A program made the position numbers and the translations under genes. A stretch of 64,000 nucleotides of DNA from Burkholderia cepacia (GTDB lineage: Bacteria; Pseudomonadota; Gammaproteobacteria; Burkholderiales; Burkholderiaceae): positions 62,001 to 126,000 of the forward strand of contig NZ_LDWR01000006.1 of assembly GCF_001039005.1 (NCBI RefSeq). The letters run 5' to 3'. Under the pieces are notes generated by a model that ran no database searches, was not told the origin of the DNA, and saw only the letters and a program-made list of their open reading frames with translations. Shown piece by piece: positions 56,749 through 64,000 of this stretch (position 1 is the stretch's first letter; each line of letters begins with the position of its first letter).

Positions 56749-57027
56749 CTACTCGGCGGTGACGACCGGCCGGGCCATCTCCGCAAGCGCCGCCGCATCG
56801 CCGGTCGTTTCGATGCCAGCGAGCTTGTAGACGTTCTCGTGGGACGCAATAAGGCAGCGAGTAACGCTGACGATTCCATTTATGGCCAACGTGCGTATTG
56901 CTCGGCGCACTTGAATGGTCGTTAGGCCGAGCGGTTGCCTCAGTTTCTTGACAGTCCACTCACCCCCGTCCGACATCAGGGTAATAATGCGCGCTCCCAC
57001 CGGAAGCGTTTCGTCAATCTTCAGCAT
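56749..57027 (-). CDS. Small winged-helix hypothetical protein
   Basis: A 92-residue protein beginning MLKIDETLPVGARI, with AGGAGG placed well before its ATG. The middle (EWTVKKLRQPLGLTTIQVRRAI, then RTLAINGIVSV) is a helix-turn-helix with a wing, likely a MarR- or ArsR-like DNA binder without ligand domain. It sits in a patch of decayed genes and may be a mobile-element or phage-derived regulator. Confidence 0.6.
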   Translation of the reverse strand: MLKIDETLPVGARIITLMSDGGEWTVKKLRQPLGLTTIQVRRAIRTLAINGIVSVTRCLIASHENVYKLAGIETTGDAAALAEMARPVVTAE

Positions 57028-57168
57028 CGCAGTACCTCCTCTCATCTGCTATCGGCTCGGCTGCAGACCCACGCGCCTGTCCAAAAAATGCACGGATGGG
57101 TCGAAGTGATGGTCCTGACGATGTCCGTGTCGAGCTCCGAGGCGATGCCCGATTGGATCGGCAGCAGG

Positions 57169-57756
57169 TCACAGCTGCGTGATCGCCACGCGGGCAGTAC
57201 CTGTTCTCCGGATACCGAGCGCTGATGCGGCGGCGTACGACAGGTCGATGATTCGATGAAAGTTAAACGGGCCACGATCGTTAATACGAACGATGACGGA
57301 TTTTCCGGTGCTAGCCAGTGTGACGCGGACATACGAACCCAGAGGCAACGTTCTGTGTGCTGCCGTCATGGCATTCATGTTGAGCCGCTCACCGCTTGCA
57401 GTGCGATGCCCGATGAATGCCTTTCCATACCATGACGCAATCCCCTGCTGATAGAGGGCAGTCGACGCCGTGGGCTTGCCTTGTTCACCGTCCGAAGGGC
57501 GACGTCCGTTGGATATCTTTTCGTACTGCGACGTAATCTCCTGTTGATGGAATGTCGCGGACACTGCCGATTTAACCGGTTGCGGTTCTGGCTCGATCGG
57601 ACTCGAACTAACAATCTCGGGTTGATTTTCGCTCGATTGAGTTTTAGATAATGGTGATGTAATGGAATGCTGATCTACCGGGACACAATGACAACCCGAA
57701 AGCGTGGCTGCGGAGAAATATATGATAAATACAAGATTAGGATAGCGAAAATTCAA
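57169..57756 (-). CDS. RlpA-like lipoprotein (double-psi beta-barrel)
   Basis: About 195 residues from a TTG start chosen because it gives a compact lipoprotein signal ending LSGC. The C-terminus is a complete RlpA DPBB domain: [44 protein letters not shown] and [13 protein letters not shown]. RlpA proteins are septal lytic transglycosylases acting on glycan strands lacking stem peptides. The SPOR domain is missing. A degenerate copy of the domain's beginning precedes it. AT content is higher than in neighbours, suggesting transfer. Confidence 0.75.
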   Translation of the reverse strand: MNFRYPNLVFIIYFSAATLSGCHCVPVDQHSITSPLSKTQSSENQPEIVSSSPIEPEPQPVKSAVSATFHQQEITSQYEKISNGRRPSDGEQGKPTASTALYQQGIASWYGKAFIGHRTASGERLNMNAMTAAHRTLPLGSYVRVTLASTGKSVIVRINDRGPFNFHRIIDLSYAAASALGIRRTGTARVAITQL

Positions 57757-58515
57757 GATGATGAATTGAATCAAGAGTTGATGTGTAGAGGTGGACTCGA
57801 TCTCACATGGCGCCAGACGCAACTGCATTGGGCGTGGAAAGACCAGGGTGGATGAACGGCGAGCCGGCGGACTCGTCGTCATCATCCATGACTGACCAGG
57901 CATTGACATCAGCAAGCGGCGCAACAGGTGCAGAAGTCGGTGCTGCGGCCGGGCCAGGTGCGTGTGAGCAGGATTGGCCCTCACCTCTCCAATGCTATTC
58001 GGAAAGTGTACGCAGTGGTATCAAGCGGGCTGAACAATTGTCAAATCGACGATCAGGCGCCAGCGCAATCGCTTGAAGGACATTGTCGGCCGAGGAGTTC
58101 AGATCGTAGCGATCAGCGTGAACGGCCGTCGCGCGTGGAAATGCGGCGGCACCCTCGGCCGCGACCCAGTATTCTGGAGACGTATGCGTGTCCTTGTGAT
58201 GCAACACGCATATCCACCGGCACACATCCCGACCCTCATGAAACGCCAAGCGCAGCTTGTCAACCAATAGTTCACAAACTGTGACATTGAATCGCGCGGA
58301 ACTCGATATCATCGGTGGTGTGACGCTGAGATGTTGTGCTTGATCGCCAGCAGACGGGCGATGGGTGGTAACCAGCGAGCAATTCCATTCGTTCAGTAAA
58401 TTAGGATTACTACTAATTTGAGGGGCGTATGAGCGGTATGACTTGCGGCGACGACATTTATCGTGACAGGAGGTGCGGCACGCAACTGCGAGATGCGCTT
58501 TAATTTGTGTTCTTG
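57757..58515. other. Long gap with no certain gene
   Basis: About 760 bases. The best reading frame is on the minus strand, 57995-58312 (105 residues, with VTVCELLVDKLRLAFHEG and [11 protein letters not shown]), but it has no ribosome site or family. On the plus strand a 24-residue frame starts at 58430. The base composition and broken frames suggest decayed genes. Confidence 0.4.
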
Positions 58516-58737
58516 AGATAGCGCTATCTTTTGACGGGTGACGGCTTCCGTGAACGAAACGGTATCTGGGGTAGTTGTGGGTGTTGCCGCGGAATTTGCC
58601 GACTACGCCGCCGAATCCTGGACGTTCGCCGCCAACGCGGCATCGCCGCGTTCCGGCATCACCCGTCTAGGGCGAAGTGGTTGGGCGATCTCGTCCCTGG
58701 CGACATTCGCTTGGCCGCGTGAGATAGCAGATATCTC
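58516..58737. promoter_or_regulatory. LacI-type palindromes upstream of the sugar cluster
   Basis: AGATAGCGCTATCT at 58516-58529 is a perfect 14-bp palindrome with the central GC typical of LacI-family operators. A second dyad, GAGATA/TATCTC, stands at 58721-58737 just before the permease gene. The pair suggests repression by a regulator encoded elsewhere. Confidence 0.5.
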
Positions 58738-58797
58738 TGCAGTCTTATCACCGCATCCACTCAGAGGAACAGCGGGCACTACAACAATGGAGACACT

Positions 58798-60150
58798 ATG
58801 CATAACGTAGCAGGCAGCGCTCATCTGCTGATCGACGCCCTGATCGCGATCGTCGGACTGATTCTATTGATCACCCGCTTCAGGATTCACCCATTCGTCG
58901 CGCTGACACTCGCGTCCGGATTCCTTGGCCTGATTTCCGGGATGCCGGTCGCAAAGATCGTGCAGTCCTTCCAGGATGGCTTTGGAGGCGTGCTGGGCTT
59001 CGTGGGCATCGTTCTCGGACTCGGCACCATGCTCGGCAAGATGATGGCCGAGTCGGGCGGAGCAGATCGCATCGCTCGTACCCTGATCAATGCGTTCGGC
59101 AAGGAGCGGGTGCAGTGGGCCATGATGTGCGCTGCGTTTCTAGTCGGCATCCCGCTCTTTTTCGAGATTGGATTCGTCCTGCTGATCCCGCTCGTCTTCA
59201 TCGTTGCGCGACGCACCGGCGTGCCGCTGATCAAGGTCGGCATCCCGCTGCTCGCGGGTCTGTCGGTCGTCCACGGCCTCGTGCCCCCTCACCCCGGTCC
59301 TCTGCTTGCGATCGGCCTGTTCGGCGCCGACATCGGCAAGACCATCTTTTACGGGCTGATCGTCGGCTTGCCGACGGCAATCATAGCGGGTCCGCTTTAC
59401 GGTTCGTTCGTCGCGAGATACGTTCAGGGCTCGGCGTCTCGAGAATTGCTTGATCAACTTGCTAAGGAATCCGAATCGAAAAACCTGCCTGGGTTTGCGG
59501 TGACGATCTTCACCGCATTGCTGCCGGTATTGCTGATGCTGATCAAGACATTCGCAGACATCAGCCTCCATGCAGATAGCGGTTTGCGTGCCTGGCTGGA
59601 CATGATCGGCCATCCGATTACTGCGTTGCTGCTGGCATTGCTGGTATCTCTGTACACGTTCGGCATCGCACGCGGCTTCGATTCCAGGCAGATTCTGAAG
59701 TTCGTCGACTCCAGTCTCGGGCCCGTGGCGGCAATCATTCTGATCATCGGCGCTGGCGGCGGATTCAAACAAATGCTTGTCGCGAGCGGCGTCGGCGACG
59801 CGATTGGCCAGATGGCGGTGCAGGCACATATGTCTCCCATCCTGCTCGCATGGTTTGTTGCGGCCATGATTCGAATTGCGACGGGGTCCGCGACGGTGGC
59901 GACGATCACTGGCGCTGGTATTGTCGCGCCCGTTGTTGCAATGGTCCCCGGTGTGAATCGTGAACTTCTGGTTCTGGCGACCGGTGCCGGTTCGCTGATC
60001 CTGTCGCACGTGAACGACGCGGGATTCTGGCTTGTCAAGCAGTACTTCAATATGAGCGTCGTCGAGACCTTCAAGACCTGGACGGTGATGGAGACCATCG
60101 TCTCCGTCGTTGCGATCGTTCTCATCATGGTCCTCTCAACGCTTGTATAA
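58798..60150 (+). CDS. GntP-family gluconate/sugar-acid permease
   Basis: A 450-residue protein with 12 or more hydrophobic segments. GntP signatures include LGLGTMLGKMMAESGGADRIA, GIPLFFEIGFVLLIPL and GLVPPHPGPLLAIG. It imports gluconate or a related aldonate with protons. It is the first gene of a co-directional set with a porin and a GH3 enzyme. Confidence 0.92.
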   Translation: MHNVAGSAHLLIDALIAIVGLILLITRFRIHPFVALTLASGFLGLISGMPVAKIVQSFQDGFGGVLGFVGIVLGLGTMLGKMMAESGGADRIARTLINAFGKERVQWAMMCAAFLVGIPLFFEIGFVLLIPLVFIVARRTGVPLIKVGIPLLAGLSVVHGLVPPHPGPLLAIGLFGADIGKTIFYGLIVGLPTAIIAGPLYGSFVARYVQGSASRELLDQLAKESESKNLPGFAVTIFTALLPVLLMLIKTFADISLHADSGLRAWLDMIGHPITALLLALLVSLYTFGIARGFDSRQILKFVDSSLGPVAAIILIIGAGGGFKQMLVASGVGDAIGQMAVQAHMSPILLAWFVAAMIRIATGSATVATITGAGIVAPVVAMVPGVNRELLVLATGAGSLILSHVNDAGFWLVKQYFNMSVVETFKTWTVMETIVSVVAIVLIMVLSTLV

Positions 60151-60244
60151 CCTATTCCGCCCTTCTCTGGAGGGGTGTGAACGTAGTTCCAGTCCATCGA
60201 CGGCAGTGAATCAAATCGGAGAAAATCCAATGAGAGGAGATAAA

Positions 60245-61417
60245 ATGAAAGCTAAATCATTCGGTATGCGAAATAATCGTGATGGTCGCATGAAAACATC
60301 GGATGCCGCCGGCAAGCTTTCGCCCTTGCAATGGGCTGGGCGCGCAGCTGGGGCGTCGCTCTTCGTGCTGGCCAGTGCCGGAGTCAACGTCGCGCAGGCT
60401 CAGAGCAGCGTAACGATTTATGGGATCATCGATAGCGGTTTTACCTACACGAGCAATCAGGGCGGAAAAAGTCTCGTGCAGGCCACTGCGGGAAATCAGC
60501 AGGGGTCGCGTTTGGGATTCAAGGGAACTGAAGACCTCGGTGGCGGCCTGAGCGCCATTTTCCGCCTGGAGAATGGCTACGACACGTACAGCGGCGCCTT
60601 GAAGCAGGGTGGCAGACTGTTTGGGCGCGGTGCATGGGTCGGTCTCAACAGTGATAGATGGGGCAGCGTTACGGCGGGGCGTCAATTCAATCCGGTTCAA
60701 GACTATTTGTCCAACGACGGCGTTGGTGCATACACCCAGTACGGAAACATCCTCTACGACAACGACGACCTGAACAACACGTTCCGATCCGACAATTCGA
60801 TCAAATACACTTCACCGCGCATCAAGGGGTTGCAAGCCGAAGCCCTGTACGCCTTTTCGAACAGCCCCGGCGCGGCGGACAACCGCAGCTGGAGCGTCGG
60901 TGCGCAATATCTGAATGGCCCGTTGCGCATTGACGCGGCCTATGCACTGCTCAGCAAGCCCGCGCTGAACACGACAGGGGCGATCCCGTCCGACAATTAC
61001 TTCCCGACTTCGGTTGTTTCAAACGTGCAGCGCCAGCAGATCTGGGGCGTCGGCGGTGGCTACACGGTCGGCGCTTTGAGCGTCGCATTGTTGCACACGC
61101 AATCGAATTTCTCGCTCGTTGGCAACAGTCTGGACTTCTCGAACTACGAGGCGAGCGCGCAATACTGGGCGACGCCGGTCTGGCAGCTTGGCGTGGGTTA
61201 CGACTTCACGACCGTGCACCAGTCGGTCGGCGGCAATGCGAAATATCATCAGATTGGCGGTAATGTGAGCTACTCCCTCTCCAAGCGCACGGATCTGTAT
61301 TTGAACGTTATCTACATGCACGGTAGTGGTGGGGCGGCATGGATCAATGGCTTGTCGAATCCTTCTTCGACGGGCGTTCAGACCACCGCGATCGCGGGCA
61401 TCCTGCACAAGTTCTAA
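60245..61417 (+). CDS. Gram-negative porin
   Basis: A 390-residue porin with AGGAGAT ahead of the ATG. An unusually long N-terminal part of the signal precedes the core (AASLFVLASAGVNVAQAQSS-like) and the mature protein begins SVTIYGIIDSGFTYTSNQGG. It ends in a phenylalanine (ILHKF). It probably supplies the outer-membrane path for the cluster substrate. It starts 94 bases after the permease. Confidence 0.9.
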   Translation: MKAKSFGMRNNRDGRMKTSDAAGKLSPLQWAGRAAGASLFVLASAGVNVAQAQSSVTIYGIIDSGFTYTSNQGGKSLVQATAGNQQGSRLGFKGTEDLGGGLSAIFRLENGYDTYSGALKQGGRLFGRGAWVGLNSDRWGSVTAGRQFNPVQDYLSNDGVGAYTQYGNILYDNDDLNNTFRSDNSIKYTSPRIKGLQAEALYAFSNSPGAADNRSWSVGAQYLNGPLRIDAAYALLSKPALNTTGAIPSDNYFPTSVVSNVQRQQIWGVGGGYTVGALSVALLHTQSNFSLVGNSLDFSNYEASAQYWATPVWQLGVGYDFTTVHQSVGGNAKYHQIGGNVSYSLSKRTDLYLNVIYMHGSGGAAWINGLSNPSSTGVQTTAIAGILHKF

Positions 61418-61452
61418 TGCACCCGTCGTCGATATTCAAGGAGACATCTAGC

Positions 61453-63663
61453 GTGAAAAATGAACGAACCGTACCAAAAGGAAATCCATTCAAGCCCAGG
61501 GCGATTGCCGTTCTCGCTTTCGCTTTTTGTGCATCCGTGGCTCATGCTTCGTCGTCTGCGAGCGTCGATACCGGAGCAACTCCCGATCAGCGGGCCGACG
61601 CGTTGATCGCGAAGATGTCGCGGGACGACATGATTCAACTGGTGCACGGGCTCTATGGGCGCTTCGCAAAAAGCCCGCTACTGCCGTCCGGCATCATCGC
61701 AGGGATCCCGCGCCTCGGGATTCCGGATCAGGTCGAGTCCGACGCAGGCCTCGGCATCCGGTCGTTGCTCGACAAGACGACCGGGCTACCGGTCCGTGGT
61801 GTCGACACGGGCGCGGCGACGCCGATGCCTTCGGGGCTGACGACTGCGGCTACGTGGAATCCGCAACGTGCGTTCGATGGCGGGGCGATGATTGGTGAGG
61901 AAGCGCACCGGGTGGGTTCGAACGTATTGCTTGGCGGCGGGACGAATCTCGCGCGCGATCCGCGCAATGGCCGCAATTTCGAATATGCAGGCGAAGACCC
62001 GCTGCTGGCCGGTACGATGTCCGGTTCGGCGATTGCCGGCACCCAGAGTCGGCACGTGATCGCGACGGTCAAACACTTCGCGCTGAACGACCAGGAAGCC
62101 AATCGGTTCAAGGTAAGCTCGAACATCGACTGGGCGGCCGCGCGCGAATCGGATCTGCTCGCGTTCCAGCTTGCTGTTGAAAAGGGCGATCCGGGTTCCG
62201 TGATGTGCTCGTATAACAAGATCAATACCGTCTGGGCGTGTTCAAACGACATGTTGCTGAACGGGATCCTGAAAGGCGACTGGCACTTCAAGGGTTACGT
62301 GATGTCGGACTGGGGAGCAGTGCACGACGTCAAGGATGCGGTGAGCGGGCTCGATCAGGAATCGGGTGAATCGTTCGACAAGGACAACGGTGGTCCGTTT
62401 TTTGGTGAAACGCTGAAGCAGGCGCTGAGCGCTGGTACCGTGCCGGAAAGCCGACTGAAGGACATGGTCCATCGAATCTTGCGCACGATGTTCGCAAAGG
62501 GGGTGATGGAAAATCCGCCGGTTCTACGCCCGCTCGACGTGGCAGCCGATGCGGCGATCGCGCAGGCTGATGCGGAGGAGGGTATCGTTCTGCTGAAGAA
62601 TGCCTCGAAGCAGCTGCCGCTAGCCGGCAGTCAGTCGATCGCGGTAATCGGTTCACATGCAGATGCCGGCGTGCTTTCGGGGGGCGGGTCCTCGCAGGTA
62701 TGGCCGGTCGGAGGCCCGGCCGCGGCACTGGGCGGCTTCAGCTTTCCGAATCCGGTGATCTATGATCCTTCGTCACCGCTCAAGGCGATCCACGCAAAAG
62801 TGCAGGGCGAGGGCCGCGTGACCTACGACGACGGCGCTGATCCCGCAAAGGCGGCGGAACTCGCGAAGCATGCCGATGTCGCGATCGTGTTTGCACACCA
62901 GTGGAGTGCCGAATCTATCGATAACGCAAGTGATCTTCTTCTGCCCGATGCCCAGAATGAATTGATCGAGCAGGTGGCGGCCGCAAATCACCACACGATT
63001 GTTGTGCTGGAGACCGGCAACCCGGTTCTTATGCCATGGCTGTCGAAGGTAAGTGCCGTGCTTGAGGCGTGGTATCCGGGCGCGAGAGGCGGCGAAGCGA
63101 TTGCGAACGTGTTGTATGGCGACGTCAACCCGTCCGGCCGCTTGCCGATAACCTTCCCTGCTAGCGTTGCGCAATTGCCTCGACCGAAAATCGCACCGGA
63201 TGCTGCGGTCGATTACGACATCGAAGGCGCTTCGATTGGCTATAAGTGGTATGAAAAGACTCGTCAGGTACCGCTCTTCCCGTTTGGTTTTGGTTTGTCT
63301 TATACGACATTCGCGTATTCGAACGCGAGCGTGCGAGAAAACACCACCGGACTGACCGTAACATTCGATCTGGCAAACACGGGTAGCCGTAACGGAAAGG
63401 AAGTGGCCCAGGTTTATATCGGACTGCCTTCCGCCGCGAACGAACCCAGGCGACTCGGCGGATTCAAGAAGGTCGATCTGAAGGCCGGGGAAACGACGAA
63501 GATTTCGATCGATGTCGATCCGCGTTTGCTGGCGAAGTTCGACAATCAGAGCCATCTGTGGCGTATCCCGGAGGGCACGTATTCGATTTACGTAGGTACG
63601 TCCGCCGGCGACTCGAAGTTGATCCGCTCCATCAAGTTGAACGCTCGTAGCCTTGCTTCTTGA
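61453..63663 (+). CDS. Periplasmic GH3 beta-glucosidase
   Basis: A 736-residue enzyme from GTG behind AAGGAG. The signal peptide ends SVAHASSS. The GH3 N-domain holds VKHFALND (Lys207, His208) and the nucleophile Asp286 in VMSDWGAVHD. The GH3 C-domain and a fibronectin-like tail (FGFGLSYTTFAYSN, KEVAQVYIG) follow. It is BglX-like and releases glucose or similar from beta-linked glycosides in the periplasm, and ends the cluster 35 bases after the porin. Confidence 0.9.
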   Translation: MKNERTVPKGNPFKPRAIAVLAFAFCASVAHASSSASVDTGATPDQRADALIAKMSRDDMIQLVHGLYGRFAKSPLLPSGIIAGIPRLGIPDQVESDAGLGIRSLLDKTTGLPVRGVDTGAATPMPSGLTTAATWNPQRAFDGGAMIGEEAHRVGSNVLLGGGTNLARDPRNGRNFEYAGEDPLLAGTMSGSAIAGTQSRHVIATVKHFALNDQEANRFKVSSNIDWAAARESDLLAFQLAVEKGDPGSVMCSYNKINTVWACSNDMLLNGILKGDWHFKGYVMSDWGAVHDVKDAVSGLDQESGESFDKDNGGPFFGETLKQALSAGTVPESRLKDMVHRILRTMFAKGVMENPPVLRPLDVAADAAIAQADAEEGIVLLKNASKQLPLAGSQSIAVIGSHADAGVLSGGGSSQVWPVGGPAAALGGFSFPNPVIYDPSSPLKAIHAKVQGEGRVTYDDGADPAKAAELAKHADVAIVFAHQWSAESIDNASDLLLPDAQNELIEQVAAANHHTIVVLETGNPVLMPWLSKVSAVLEAWYPGARGGEAIANVLYGDVNPSGRLPITFPASVAQLPRPKIAPDAAVDYDIEGASIGYKWYEKTRQVPLFPFGFGLSYTTFAYSNASVRENTTGLTVTFDLANTGSRNGKEVAQVYIGLPSAANEPRRLGGFKKVDLKAGETTKISIDVDPRLLAKFDNQSHLWRIPEGTYSIYVGTSAGDSKLIRSIKLNARSLAS

Positions 63664-63723
63664 ACATAGGTATCTGAGACGCAAGCTTCCTCGCACTTGA
63701 GATTCGGGAAACATCCGGATCAT

Positions 63724-63759
63724 CTGGCCGCCCTGGCGAGGGGCGGCCAGCTTTTTTTT
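63724..63759 (+). terminator. Strong intrinsic terminator of the sugar cluster
   Basis: A perfect 10-bp stem CTGGCCGCCC/GGGCGGCCAG with a 7-base loop is followed by C and eight T residues, 60 bases after the GH3 stop. Confidence 0.92.
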
Positions 63760-63760
63760 G

Positions 63761-64000
63761 AACGTGTATCAGAAGCTCTACAGCGAGTTCGGCTGTCGCC
63801 GCGGCAACTGTGGCGATAGCGCGCCGATCGATTTGGGGTTGACTCAAGAGTGAACTGATCTATCATCGTTACCTCGCCACACCACATGCGAGGCCAAGCG
63901 CGCCATCGGCGAGTCAATCGAAATGTTCGATAACCAGCGGCAAACTGGCGTACCTGTCGCGGCTGCCTCCAGGCAGCGCCTCGATCTTGGCCTGACGCGC
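63761..64000 (+). mobile_element. Broken IS3-family transposase, 3' part, cut by window
   Basis: Pieces of the DDE transposase C-terminus follow in shifting frames: GCRRGNCGDSAPID (the SRRGNCYDNAPIE block, with the catalytic Glu replaced by Asp), then WG-stop-LKSELIYHRYLAT from 63834, and after a frame change near 63880 TCEAKRAIGESIEMFDNQRQ (the EAKRAIFEYIEVFYNRQR block). Stops and frame changes show it is dead. No terminal inverted repeat is inside the window. Confidence 0.8.

Overview
The window is a high-GC segment of a Burkholderia genome, most likely a Burkholderia cepacia complex secondary chromosome. The strongest taxonomic evidence is a three-gene locus of PA-IIL-type lectins (bclA, bclC, bclB). 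The C lectin carries the TNF-like N-terminal domain known from B. cenocepacia BC2L-C. DUF4148, Gram-negative porin, GyrI-AraC and BenE-type genes, and the GC-rich codon use, fit the same group. Identification rests on reading the sequence only.

Layout, left to right. 1-8.9 kb: a PLP-dependent aldolase/racemase-fold gene cut by the window edge, a secreted pectinacetylesterase-type hydrolase with a small exported partner, a J-domain protein, a DUF4148 protein and DNA polymerase II (polB). 8.9-12.9 kb: a uronate/pectin catabolism cluster (kdgT diverging from kduI-kduD, then an IclR regulator). 12.9-24 kb: a CSS-motif EAL phosphodiesterase preceded by a lone terminator, an AraC regulator diverging from a sterol-desaturase-family gene, small TonB-like and HAD-like proteins, NDH-2 diverging from a LysR gene, and an AraC/NmrA pair. 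24-30.4 kb: BenE transporter, fatty acid desaturase and a four-gene OsmF/YehZYXW-type ABC importer whose genes overlap by 4 bp. 30.8-32.5 kb: an AbiE type IV toxin-antitoxin pair. 32.8-38.4 kb: porin, PhnD-like protein, dbpA with a zinc-ribbon gene, and mqo with a striking tandem palindrome upstream.

38.8-44.2 kb is the main accessory island: a putative immunity protein, a 1284-residue evolved VgrG with an HExxH C-terminal extension, and a PAAR protein. It is flanked by a decayed copy of the 3' end of an Lrp/AsnC gene whose intact relative lies 0.4 kb away. 44.2-51.2 kb: lipoprotein, Lrp regulator, HDAC-like deacetylase, LivK-type binding protein, MscS channel, M23 peptidase, an autotransporter remnant and a GyrI-type AraC regulator. 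51.3-53.7 kb: the bcl lectins. 54.2-56.3 kb: leuA with a leucine-rich candidate leader peptide. 56.3-58.8 kb is a decayed, partly AT-rich patch (gene remnants, small DNA-binding protein, RlpA-like lipoprotein). 58.8-63.7 kb: a GntP permease, porin and GH3 glucosidase cluster behind LacI-type palindromes, closed by a strong terminator and a broken IS3 transposase.

Functionally the window mixes plant-polymer use (pectin-type esterase, Kdu/Kdg genes, GH3), osmotic and membrane adaptation (Osm ABC, MscS, desaturases) and surface or competition factors (lectins, T6SS effector, autotransporter relic). No CRISPR array, rRNA or tRNA gene was recognised.
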